Shown: positions 38,370 to 50,809 of the stretch, one piece after another
Layout: each line of letters opens with the position of its first letter
Numbering within the stretch: the first letter of the stretch is position 1
Assembly (NCBI GenBank): GCA_024305405.1
Contig: JAKNDB010000002.1
Coordinates: 1 to 64,000 of the forward strand
DNA: 64,000 bases
DNA from: Dirofilaria immitis
Lineage: Eukaryota > Nematoda > Chromadorea > Rhabditida > Onchocercidae
Direction: 5' to 3'
Notes under the pieces: model-generated
Database searches by the model: none
Told to the model about the DNA's origin: nothing
The model's input: the letters and a program-made list of their open reading frames with translations, nothing else
Program-made: the position numbers and the translations under genes

Positions 38370-41300
38370 TCAATTTGAAGTTAGTATTCGACTACATAGA
38401 TTGTAATAATGCGAAATTTGTGCACAAATGAACTTGTGAATATTTTGAATTTCAAATAATTTTTGAAAGGATAGAGCTTTTCTTATGCGCGTTCCATGTA
38501 TATCATACTTTACAGCTTTATTCATCGTTTTCCTTGAATAGGCGTCCAAAAATCCCTTTCGTCGTTTATGGTTATTACCATCATCTTCGTCATCATCTGT
38601 TACCTCACGAATTACTGGACCGCCCGAAGCAGACCCGAAACGTGCACTGGATCTAGAAACAGTACAAGTTCACATTACTTATATAATACATAACGCACAT
38701 TAAATCCATTGTATTATATAGCAGTTCAAAAACTAAATATTTTTCTAATCCTTTTACTCACGTAAATAAAAAACATTAACCTTTTCCCTTTACCGTAATC
38801 TTCCTCAATCATCACATCACTGTCATCCTCTTCATCTGGAAGAGTTATAATTGGCGCATTACTACCACTACCACCAATACGTGGTGCCTGCAAAATTGCA
38901 AAATTTTCAAAGTGAATCAACGTTAAAGAATCCTATGGCAAAATTTAACAAATTTTAATTTAAGCAGAACAGTTTAAAGAACTAACATGACTTCGGTTGC
39001 TTGATGATGTACCACCATATCTATTGCCATTTTCAATCGCACGAGTTCTCTGGCTATCAGTTCTACTACCCATCAGATTACGTCGTGCACGAGATGCGAA
39101 TTCACGATCAAATGCTTCCGCTTCATCTAAAATATTTGCTGTCATTTGTTTTGTGATTCTGACATGTGATTATATATTTAGTTCCGGTAAATAAGAAAAT
39201 TAGTTTCGAACTCACTTTAGTTATCGCTAGCATAATGATTATTGTGTAAGATGAGAATTTCGGTAAAAATATATCAGCTATAAATTTAAACGAGTTTAAC
39301 ACAATCGCAACAATCAAATTATTCGGTAACAATTCGGTTATCAAATTATTAATAGCTGATAACTGGAAAAAATACCCTGTGCAAGATTAACAAAACTTTG
39401 TCGTTCTCTGATTCGACCATCGCGATCACGTTTCTTTTCTATTACATGCGTTCTATCGCCTATTGTATGTCCGATCGTAAGCTTATCACCTACGCCATCA
39501 TCCCCTGTTCGAATCGCATGCCTAAAAATTAAATCATTTTTTCTATTTTTCATCTAATATGCAATAATTATTCATGAAATCACTAACATAAGACTGTAAT
39601 TTTTTTTAAATGAATTCAACTCTTTCTTTCTAATTAAAAACTTTACATAAGTTCTGCATTTTCCAACGTTAATTTTGAAAAATATGGAAAGTTCGCAGTT
39701 CCAAAATATCAACACATAGAAGACAGTAAGAATGTTATTTAAAAAAAAAAATAGAGTAATACCGTGTTTCCTTCACATCACCAGTTTTACGGATTGATTT
39801 TTCGACTACTCGAGGTTGCCCACCATTACGTCCATCGAAAGTGATCATTGTTGAATGTGAAAATATATGTGAATTTGGATCATTCATCGCCTGCGCCTGC
39901 ACATCCTCCTAAAATTTCATTCAATGATTTCACCTCATTAGAAAACAAAATTATTTAATTTGATAGAATTATAGAATAACACAGCAGAAGAGAAATTCAC
40001 AATGAATTCAAATAAAATTGTCAATTTTAAAACGATGAACCATTTGTCTCATAATGCCATTTATGCCACTGTATAAATTAAAACCGAATGGATCCATCAG
40101 CGCCATTTCATTTCGACGTGTTGGGCGTGTTCCTGGTGATTCTCCCGGGAAGTCTTAATACAAATTATACTCCTTACAAAGATAATGTAAAATCTACTTC
40201 TTTTAACAAGTTCTGTTCTAAATCGATGGCTGAAACTTGATTGTCAGCATTTCGCAGATATATCATCAGAACTATCTTTAAATAAAACTGAAACAAAACT
40301 TTAATAATAAGTGGGATGAAAAGAATAGCAGGTGGAAATGATGAAAATAGTGAAAGCATATTTATGCAACTTAGAAAAGATTAAGAACTTTATGATCTAT
40401 ACATATTTCAATTCATTCTACCTTATTTTATTTGGAAAAAGTCATATGCATACTTCATACATTTTCTACTAAGAAAAAAAAACAAAACATACTATCAAGC
40501 GCATTGTGCATGTTAAACATTGTACCAAACGGGTTCATCATCCCTTGCATCATTCTGTCCATATCGCGCATCTGTTGTCTTATTTGATGATGTATATTGC
40601 TGAAAGTAAATATTCTTGATATTCTAGTAAAATCTATTTATCAATATATTTCATATTTATTATAAATAATAAACAATGTTTCATTAAGTTCCTTCATTGC
40701 CTCATTCGTTAACATAAAATTAAGTGCTTTGACGTCTCTTAACTCTATGTCTGTGTTGCAAAGTATGCCTTCACACATTCAATACTGATTAAGTATAACT
40801 TACCGTAAACCACCGTCAAAAATATTTAATGGGTAATTTTTTAAGAGCTGAAGGAATAAACCATCATTGCTTAGAATTGGAAAGAAGTTATCCTTATTCA
40901 TTCTTTCCCTTATTATTATAAAAAGCAAATCTGTCAATAAATCATTAAAGGTTTTTGTAAAATCCTCAAAAAAAATGTTTGCTAAAAGAGATATAGATTA
41001 GAACAGGGTAAGGACTTCAAAAGCAGATTAAACTGTGAAAAAATATATTCAGTTGCTTAAAATAGATAGTAAAAGATAGCATGCAAATTAGTACTAAGAC
41101 CTGTTTGATTGTTTTGTTACTCATTGGAGATTTAAAAGCATTATTAAATTTATTTTGGATAGATGTATTTATTTGCAATCTATAAAAAGTTTCACAACCT
41201 ATCAAAACAAGAAAATATCAGTGCAGAAGACTTTAATAAGGCTAGTTTTTTTCTAAATTCTGGATCGTAATTTTCCAAAAATTTAGGAGATAAAGAATTT

Positions 41301-44300
41301 CCATAGCTTTATCGCCAAAATTTCCTATAAAAAAACTACGATATTAAAAATTGGGAGAAGAAAAATTATCTTATTCTCAACAATGTCATCACTAAAATCA
41401 TTCGCTCTTCAGATATGATTATAAATTAGAAAATACAAAATAATTTTAACCGGAAATAAACCATTCAGCCGTTTCATTTCATTTTTGTTGCAACACTAAA
41501 ATTCACTAACCAGTCCTCCTGTGAAGTACCTTTACGTCCACCCATCACTAACCAACACGAATAAATGAAAAATTATAAGAAACCCTTGTCTATATATGCT
41601 GATTGAGTAGAGCAAAAAAATCGTTCTACTTCAATTTTTAAAGATCTTTAACCTTCAACTTCAAAAAAATATATTTATAATAATTATGTAGATTCAAGAA
41701 ATTCAATCGAAAACCATATGCACAAATTATTCTAATTAAGTCTTCTCTATATTATTACAATCAATATCCGTGAAATTTAATGAAATTAAAACCTTCCAGT
41801 TCCTAGAATTTTTTTCTCATTTCTGGTACAGCTACTTTTTTGTAAGATTACCTAATAAATCATGCAAGGAAATATGAATCTCTTCCTTTTTTTAAAAGAA
41901 GCATTCAAAACCGAAATATTGATTGAAAAAATCAGAAAGATAAAGTGTTCTATGTCTCCACCAAAAAATCGAAAAATTCGCTAGTCCATGAACTAGGATA
42001 ATTTATTTTTATTCGCATCTTTCATTGACAAACGAGGTTATTTACTTCAAGATAATCTAATTTACTCAAAAAATGCAAACAGCCTTAATGTTAGAAAATT
42101 ATATCTTTCATTTTTTACTTATTCTTTTGACAAAAGAATATTTTATCCAAAAAATTGCAAAATATTAAGGAAATTTTGTTTTTTCTTTTAAACTACATTA
42201 ATTACGAGAAATCCATAAATTACAGAGGCAAAAAAAGAGCGAAATTAGCTCAATTATTATTCATGTAAACAGTAACACAAAACAACACGAAATCGATCTT
42301 ATGCTATCTCACATGTTACCAAATCTATGTGCAAGCTAGCGTGGAACTTATCATTGGATCTCGTTATCCATTTTAACTTTGGTTGCTATAATTAAGCTAG
42401 AACTATTAATATTACCAAATTAAAATTTCGAACCTTCCTTTTCAATCAAATGCTACCTATGAATTTGAGATTGAAACATCATTATTAAGTATCTGTGTAG
42501 TAATTATAGCATAGCTTTTATTCTTCTATCTTCTAAACAACATTTCCTATAAGCTTAACAATGTCAAATCTTTCGCTCTGATTATCTTATGAAAATACAT
42601 TCGTATTTTTCTAATATATTTCTACCCAATTTTCCTTCTTTTCATCAATCATATTATCGTAACATTTTATTGCCTATATTTCTTATAAATTAAAATCTTT
42701 ACTTCACGAGAAATTTTTCAAATCTTCCTCGTTTTAATTCAAATATCTCAAAATTATTCCTATTACTATCGTATTGAAATTTGAAAGATAACAGGCAAAA
42801 GATCCTTATCTTCCAAATAATTAAAGAAAAAAGAAAATGTTCCATTCCTAAAATCAAACTTCAAATAAGTATAAAAAAGAAGAAAATAGTAGAAGTGAAA
42901 GCTATAACAGCAGCTGAAAATGTAACAGCAATTTTATTGCTATAGTAGGGAATAATGCATTAAGAAATAAAGGATAAAGAAGAGGAAGAGAAAGAAATAG
43001 TGAGAGAAAGAGACTAAAAGAAAAATGAACTCAAATCAATAAGTGAACAAAGAAAAACAAACGGAGAGGCCTAAATATTATGCAGTGAAGAGGAGAGTAG
43101 AGAGAAAAGAAGGAGAACTGTTAAAAATGGACAAATCGGTGACAACTTCCAGATTGTTCCAGAACAATCCAAAACAACAAGACAAACAAACAATTCCTCC
43201 ATAAATGAACATGTATCGATTGCGGGAAATAATAAAAATAATTTGACGAGAAAAATAGGAAAGCAATTGATAGCAACCAGATTACACCTGAAATATTCCA
43301 ATGATAGCCCAACTGTATTTATTATAAAACAAGAAATGAATTAAATTATGCACCGCATACTTTCCCTAATCCTAATTCAGTTATTCAGTATGACACAACT
43401 AACACTTCGATTACCAAATTAGGAAAAACTTTTTGATTTTTTCTATATTAAATATAAATAAAAATTATTGACAACTCTTAATTACTAATCCATTTATTCT
43501 TTTTTTTGTTCAATCTTTAAATTTATGTTTAAAGTTATGCAAATTTTGATTATTAAATTCAAAATGTAATATTTCGAATTTCTTCTCTATAATACTTAAT
43601 ATGCATCTTTTTTCTTATTTAACAAATTAATGAGAAAGAAATGCTTTTACATTGAAAACTATCTAGGACTTCAGTATCCACTTTTCATATTTCATTTTTT
43701 AGATCGCAGTTATAAATTAACAAGGAAAATGGAAAAAAAAGAAAAGATGAAATAATATCGTTTTTATTCAAATTTCATTTTTACTTAAGAGCAAATTTAG
43801 AACAGAAAACGCCAACTTATCATCATAACAATAGATGATTTTCGATATTACTTCATATCAATTAGTATTTAACTTACCACTAAATACATTCTTTATTATC
43901 CAATAACAAATTGAGCTATTTACAATAAATCTCTTCAAATAATGCACTAAATAACCTTTATGAAAGAATGATATAATACAACGGATTAATTCTTCCCAAT
44001 TTAAAACATTATGATTATCCAAATTATCAGACTTTAGTAATAGTTGAAATATGAATGTTAAAATTCGGACGCTCACTTCTGAATTCCGAAAAAAATTCAG
44101 AATGATAAAAAGATAACTCTCAATAAATCCACAAAAATAAAACCTGATATCTAGTGGTATGGCATAAATTTAACAGCAATTAAAGTATACCATATCTTAG
44201 TGTATAATAATATCATAATTGACACAATTACAAATAATTTAATTGTAAATAATACAGTACATGTATCAAATACTTGTTTATAATTCCACCTTATCTTTAT

Positions 44301-47300
44301 CAAAAAAGTATCAAGTATTAATTAATTAAAGCATCAATGGAGATCACTGTTACTACTACTACTACTACTACTACTACTATGATAAACCACTCCTTTAATT
44401 AGCAGAAGAATGAAAGGTAATCGTAAATTTATTGCACAAATATACCCAAAAGAGATTATAATTTATTACAAATATTGGACACCTAAATAATGAAGCTTTA
44501 ACGACACTCTTTGAAATATTTTCTTTAACCAAACTCATCAATATATATAATTTTTGCTACTTTCACTAAATTTCAACTTAAACAATAGGTCATAAATATG
44601 ATAGTAGTAAAAGGTTGACATCTAAATAAGATCGAAATGTTGTAGCACTAGATATTCTTGAAATTTTTATATCATCATGTCTAATATCAAAATGTTTTCA
44701 ACAATCGGATCAAATGGTAAATTAAATTAATCACATACATCTGATGTAAAATCATGAAACTAATGAACGATACATTTCTACTGGATATCCCAATAATTCC
44801 AATTTCCCTGTTCCAATATAAAATTAACGTATTCTTTCTTGAAATTCTTTCAATCGTTACTACTAAAAAATTTCATTTGTTCACAATGTAGTATAATATT
44901 AGTGATTCAAAAACCATCAATTTTAATGACTAATGTTGGGAAACGAATAATTATTTCTCGCCATTAATTAAACTGATCTAGCAATCAGTACTGGTGATAC
45001 TTTATCCTATACATGATGCAGAATTTCATTTAATGAAATAAAAGATAATCGATAAAATTGATCTATTCCAAAATCTCCTAAAAATTACCAAAAATTTTGT
45101 AAAAATTATCAGTTCAATAAAATACTGATAGATGAAAGAAGTTTATGATCCTTATCTCTAATTATGACCTTCTCATTGTAACTGACATTCATGATTTATG
45201 AAAAAATCATAACGGTAAGTTCATCAGGATAATATCTAAATATCATTCTCATACTTCCTTTCGCCTAAAGTACATGTGAGATTCTAAACTGTCTAGGAAA
45301 TCATTTCTACACATGAAATTCATAGAAATATCTAAAGCCGTCTTCATGTATGATGATAATCAGATAACAATTTCACTGTCTATCAATATTTCAAAGAAAG
45401 CTATGAAAGACTTAGCATTCACATTTACACTCACATATTAAAAATGTTTATTTCATATCAAATCGAAATCATCCATTCCTAAAGTGATTAGCATCAAAAT
45501 AAAAAAAAAAACTTATTAAACTGATATCTGGCTAATTCATACTTTCATAGTGGTAACAATCACAGAACTGAAGTGATATGCATCTCAATTATTCTAATGT
45601 ATCGTTCGCGATAAAAATATAATTTAGCTTTGGTATGGTAATTAATTAAAAAAGTATTCCTCTTATTACATCTTATAATGTTATAGATTTTGCAAAAACA
45701 GAAAATTCCACATTTATTATACACAATGAAAAGAAATAATAAAAACAACTTTTCGTCTTTTTTCAAGATCTCATATCATTATCAATGTTTTGAAATATTT
45801 TTCCATTACAATACCATCGCTGTATTCATTGTCGAAATTTTTTCAGTTTTTATTATTCTTGTATTTGTCAAACATTAAATATGATGATAATCAAAATTAT
45901 ACGCGGCAATCAATCTTTGTTTCATCCTATATATGTATATTCGAATATTGCTGCCCTAAATATTCGAAAACTAAGACCCTTACCAGAAATTATCTTTAAA
46001 ATTGAAAATTGACTTATTAATCTATACATTTCATTCATTTCCCAGATTCAATTTTTTCAAACAAGTTACATTGAATATTGGTAAAAACTATATAAAATCC
46101 AGAAATCTGTAACTATTATTGTTGGGAAAACCAGAATATTTATAATATAAATATATGAAATAACCAATAACCAAGATATCTTTGTATTGTTAAATATTTC
46201 GATACACGCGAATGACTTCTTAATATAAAAATATTTCTAAAAAGCACTTCTCTACTATCAATCTTCGATTACATGAAAAGCTAAATAATGTAAATATTTT
46301 CTTCCAATGAAACAATAACTCAATCTATCATCTCTAATATGATAAACCGCTATTCAGAATATTATAAACATCTTTACTATAAAAAGAATGAAGATTATCT
46401 ATCAACATCGGGCGTGCTGTTTTCCAATTCAGCTTCAATTCTTAACTGATCTAACAATCGTATTTTCGATATCATCAAACCCCTACTGTCTATAAATAAA
46501 GAATATTCAAGCCATCGATATTTTCGGCCTTCGTCTATAAATTATACTGTAACGTAGTTGCGACGATAAACTACGTTATGACAACGTCTTTAACATACAG
46601 CATAATACATCAACCTTGAGAAGTCTTCAATATCCTACCAAAACCTTTCATTACAATTATCAATAAAAAAATTTTAGAAAAATATAACGAAATTTATTTG
46701 TCTATATCCGTCGTATAGCCAAAACAGGACAAGTAATGGATTACATAATCATTTAAAGACTTTAATTCATTTGAAGAAAATTCCTATTACTCGTAGCAAA
46801 ATGTATTCAATTGAATTTTTCTTTCTGTACACAGATAAGCAATAAATCCCTTCGTTTAAAAAATCGGTCTAAGTATTTGAATTATTCTATCATATTATCA
46901 TTATTACTATTATTATTATCATTATTTCATCTATCTATCAATCTATTAAACATCATTTGAATAGAAATATTAATTGTTTTTCGCATTCCATATCCTGTAA
47001 AGGGACAGTATATGAAATTGCTGCAACTTTTTATAATCACAGTTACTGTAACTGTTATAGCAAAAGTACCACAACACTCAATTAACAATTGATCTAACAA
47101 ACTTATGTTCAAATGTTTGCTGAACACGATAAATTAATAAACAATAAATTTCAAATGAAGAAATGACTAAATTAAAACGAAAAAAATGACTAAACTAACA
47201 AATGAAGAATTAAATAAACACAAATTACTCAACTGATAAGTATAAATTCATTGTAATAATTAAGTTCAATAAATTTTAACAAATAAACAATTACTGACTG

Positions 47301-47360
47301 ACTTCAAATTAAGAATCATTGAAACACTTACCCAAAGCCAAATGGATCGCCGTCAAACAT
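38370..47360 (-). CDS. MLF: Myeloid leukemia factor (MLF) family protein
   Basis: MLF proteins shuttle between nucleus and cytoplasm and act in transcription control, differentiation and protein quality control. Eight exons join in phase with no breaks: 47332-47360, 40493-40599, 40041-40153, 39763-39908, 39376-39521, 38987-39126, 38781-38887, 38370-38652; 356 residues. Exon 1 gives MFDGDPFGFG. Then a Met-rich stretch (MRDMDRMMQGMMNPFG), DPFGFN, and the family core: MNDPNSHIFSHSTMITF, then DKLTIGHTIGDRTHVIEKKR and DEAEAFDREF. The tail is acidic (LPDEEDDSDVMIEEDYG, DDDDEDDG) then basic (HKRRKGF, likely nuclear localisation). The extreme C-terminus after about residue 310 is less certain: a GTAAAG donor after NKA could lead to another exon. 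The first intron, about 6.7 kb, is far longer than the others and holds an unrelated coding-like exon at 46395-46534. Confidence 0.92.
42961..43035. repeat. Polypurine tract in MLF intron 1
   Basis: Almost all A and G on the plus strand (AGAAGAGGAAGAGAAAG and similar). All three minus frames over 43071-43312 are open as a side effect of the composition; I do not call them genes. Confidence 0.6.
44350..44380. repeat. (TAC)n microsatellite in MLF intron 1
   Basis: Ten TAC triplets in a row. Confidence 0.95.
46395..46534 (-). CDS. Orphan terminal exon inside MLF intron 1
   Basis: After acceptor TTTATAG (ending 46535) a frame of 45 codons stays open to TAA at 46395: starts EGRKYRWLEYSLFIDSRG, later KIRLLDQLRIEAELE, ends STPDVDR. 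The composition is clearly protein-like. QLRIEAELE faintly recalls the N-terminal helix of G protein gamma subunits, but the rest does not. MLF exon 1 cannot join at this acceptor in phase; it could at an inner AG (46522-46523), giving an alternative short MLF ending. It could also be the last exon of another gene. A 9-bp-stem hairpin lies 17 bases upstream. Confidence 0.42.
46551..46577. other. Hairpin, perfect 9-bp stem
   Basis: AACGTAGTT, nine-base loop, then AACTACGTT. Locally GC-richer than its flanks. Lies just upstream (minus strand) of the orphan exon. Confidence 0.5.
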
Positions 47361-48429
47361 AGTTACGAAGTTGATGAATGAATGAGATGAACGATTTCCT
47401 TCAAAATGGAGCAAATATATTATACCGATAACATTTCATAATACAAAGCAGATATCACCCGATGCATAAACCAAAATTGTTCACTACGACCAGATGCCAT
47501 AACATTTCATGCTCCTTTTTTCTCCTTCCCTACTACACTTATATGATGCACATTTGTTCAGACATTAAATGAATCATTGTGCAATATACATCATTATCAC
47601 TAGTAATCAATAGATATCATAGCGTGGAACATCTATATAGGAGTGATTATGAGTAACTGCTAACTTCCTGGAAAAAATTTAAAAAAATCGAACGACCTAA
47701 AAGTGAAAAGGGTAAAAAGGATGCCTGAAAACAACACAATTCCGTAAACAAAGCAATTTTGAGCAATCATTTGAATAATTGTGTAAACGAATAAGTGAAA
47801 AACGAAAACTCATAATTCATTCATGGAAACTTTTGAAATCATTTACATTAATTTCGATTTCAAGTTTTGGATTAAGATTCAAGCTTTCGATCATAAAATT
47901 TAGATCATATTTTACTCTATTAAATTAACATTCCTAACTGTTTACATCATGCCACCATCACTTTTATAATGTATTAGTAAAAAGCAAATTTTTGCAATTT
48001 CCTCTTAAAAACTCCGTCAACAAAAATGCTATTTTATTCGTAATAAAACAGAACTAAATCATTAATAAAAATTAGGTTAAATGCTATGCAAACAAAATTA
48101 ATTCTTTTTTTTTAAAAAGATGAAACTTAAAATTCAAAAACAATTAGTGAAAAATGCAAAAGAAATCAAAGATTCATAACTATTTACAAATGTGTAAGGA
48201 AAGAAACTGGTTATGATGCTCATATAAAAATAGTCACTGAAATTGTTCAACCAAACACTTCCTTCGCTACCTCTTTGTTTCTCGAAACGAAATGCAAAAC
48301 ATCCATTTGATACGAATCAAAATATCAAAAAATTTTAAGATTTGACATTGTAGAAATTGATCATGTATGCTGCATAAATTTATGATTGGCAATGATTTCT
48401 TAAAAATCTTAAACTTCGAGTCTATAACA

Positions 48430-48640
48430 ATAACCCATAAATCCATTTTTCTATGAGAATATGCAATTTTAAGTTTTAATTTTGCGATAAATAATCTGTA
48501 GACCCGTTGTTCTAAAAAACTCTAAGTTTTAATCCTATAACAGATCCTATAAATCCATTTTTCTATAAAAATAAGTAATTTTAAGTTTTAGTTCTGTAAA
48601 AGTAATCCATAAATCCGTTTTTCTATCAAAATAAGAAGTT
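48430..48640. repeat. Degenerate tandem repeat, about 60-bp unit
   Basis: CATAAATCCATTTTTCTAT recurs near 48434, 48550 and 48608 with similar flanks (TAAGTTTTA). Diverged copies, no coding sense. Confidence 0.5.
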
Positions 48641-49116
48641 TACGATGTCAGTAACCCAAATATTTTTTTCATCCATTTTACTAAACTATTATTAGGTCAA
48701 ATCATCTCATGCGAACATCTAGGCATAAAATTTAAAACTTTCAGCAAGCTTTATCATATTAATTCCATCTTACCACTTGATTTTTTTACATGATGCTGAA
48801 ATCTAGAAATATATATAAAAAGTTGAAAAAATGAAATCACAACTTCTATCCATTAAAGAGTATATGATAATTTTTCAGTAAGCAAACGTCCTTCGAAACT
48901 AGGAATACACAGATATCCTGAAATTGAGAAAACAAATATCCTGAAAAAGAAAAAACTTTTTGAACAAGCAGTTTGAACATTCAAATTATATGCGAACAAA
49001 AATATGATATATAAGTATATATTACAGAGAATTGTTACATATTTTAGCAAAACAATTCATTAAAAAAATATCCAACCAGTTTTTTCCCTTTTTCTCTCTC
49101 TTTCTCCCTCAGCTCT

Positions 49117-49208
49117 CTATTCCTCTTGTATTTCAATCTCAGTAATGTCAATCGATTCTTCTAGGTCTAAAATAACAGCTGATTTCTCTGAATCATTCAA
49201 CAGAAATG
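49117..49208 (-). CDS. Orphan terminal exon, acidic C-terminus
   Basis: From a possible acceptor (TTTGAG, ending 49209) a frame runs FLLNDSEKSAVILDLEESID then ITEIEIQEE and TAG at 49117. The acidic, mixed composition suggests real coding sequence. The plus strand here is a pyrimidine tract, TTTCTCCCTCAG, that could act as an acceptor the other way, so strand is not certain. It lies 1.6 kb past the SLC6-like stop and could belong to an untraced gene. Confidence 0.33.
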
Positions 49209-49639
49209 CTCAAATTCTGTAAAATTTCCTAATTGCTGATACAGTGAGAAAAGCGAAGGGAGAAAAAACAGAAGAGATTAAAACGAAATAAATGAAGACA
49301 TTTGAAAAATCATCCGTAACAAAGAAAAATGAAAATTGCAGTTTAAGTATTGTTAAAATGAAACTTGTTGAATTATCATTATAGCATCATTTCTAATAGC
49401 AAAAATTTTTCCTTACCATCTCGAAATTTCCTAACAGCTGCTAATTTTTATAAAGCATTCATTCTATATATGAATTCAAAAATGTGATTGTTTAACCAGA
49501 TGAACAAATTAAACTAATCGATAATAATAGTTTTATAACGTGTAAAACGAGAAAATAATAATGCCAAAAATCAGTATTAATAGGAAATAAATCTAATAAC
49601 TGAGTATTTTCACCTATCACCTGCCCGATATATACCTGA

Positions 49640-49755
49640 ACAGAGATCCCGAAAAATAGCCATAACCTAAACACCGAAGAACCCACAAACACAACCCAAC
49701 GACGCTACGCTGACGAAGAGCAACAGAAGCAACAATGATGCCCGTCAGGAATTAA
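49640..49755. promoter_or_regulatory. GC-rich island
   Basis: About 45-50 percent GC in surroundings near 25 percent. On the minus strand one frame reads ASLLLLLLFVSVASLG, signal-peptide-like but without an ATG, and another reads MFVGSSVFRLWLFFG into a GTATAT donor (49692 leftwards). Possibly a promoter and first exon of an unresolved minus-strand gene. Confidence 0.3.
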
Positions 49756-50809
49756 ACATATTGATTATTGATACTGTATAACAAACAATCGTTTTAGGAG
49801 CCAAATATTTCAAATTTCTAAGTTCTAAAATATTCGAAATTCATGCTGATAAATTAAAAATATTAATAACCTACTTATTTAATTAAAAATATTATCATAC
49901 GTTTTCCCTTACTTTTCACACGTCATCATAACAGAAACTTTTTGCTTTCACGAAGAAAAATTGAACAAATAAGTTAAATTTAAGTGAGAATTTTACGTAA
50001 AAATTTGTCTAAAATAAATAAACGATAAATTTGATGAAAGTTAGGAATAATTTTTGAATTTTTATAGTTTTCAAAGAAATTTTTCTTTCATTATAGCAAT
50101 AATTTTTTTTTTTAGTTTTCTAAATAATTTATTTTATTTGATTAAATTAAATAATAATAATATGCAAAAATTTTCAATTACTTTTCCATGGATAATATTG
50201 TGAAGGGAATGAAATTATAGGTTAAAAAGTTATGCTTTGATTAAAAATTGAATCAATGAAGAATTTGAGAAGATCGGTTAATCAAAATGGAATATTTTTG
50301 ATGATTGTTGATTGTAACTTTTTCGTAAGATTTATATATGTCTACTTTTTGTCACGTGAATACGATATTTGTAGTAGAAGCATATTAATAATTTACTTCT
50401 CTTTTTAAGAAAATATTTCAACATCGTTTTTTTTAAACATCGTAAAAGCACCGATTAGATTTTTGAAATAGCATATGCCTATTTAATTTTGAAGGAAAAT
50501 TTTCATCATTTTCATGATTTTGAATTTGTTCGATTCATACTCAATCATTATTCAATCAATCAATCGATAAATCAATTGATCAATAAAATAAATGTATCAA
50601 TCGATAGAATTAATATGATTCAGTATTATTTTATATGTGTAAAGAATTGATGATAATTCTTTGGATATATTGCTAATTTCAATAAATTACGAATGATTTA
50701 TATACTGCAATTGATTTAACAAATTAGCACATAATGTCATAAAAGTTCAAAAAATAAATGATTTATATTATTTTATATAAATCTATACGTACGTTTATAA
50801 ACTATATAA

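Larger units (their letters stand above)
47361..50809. other. Gap between MLF and the SLC6-like gene
   Basis: No full gene. Holds degenerate repeats (48430-48640), an orphan minus-strand exon (49117-49208) next to a pyrimidine tract, and a GC-rich island (49640-49755), each listed separately. About 50.0-50.8 kb is very AT-rich with nothing supported. Confidence 0.5.

Noticed and set aside
43071..43312. Three overlapping minus-strand ORFs of 62-76 codons
   Set aside because: All three frames are open because the plus strand is purine-rich; residue content is hydrophobic filler and no splice or start context supports a gene.
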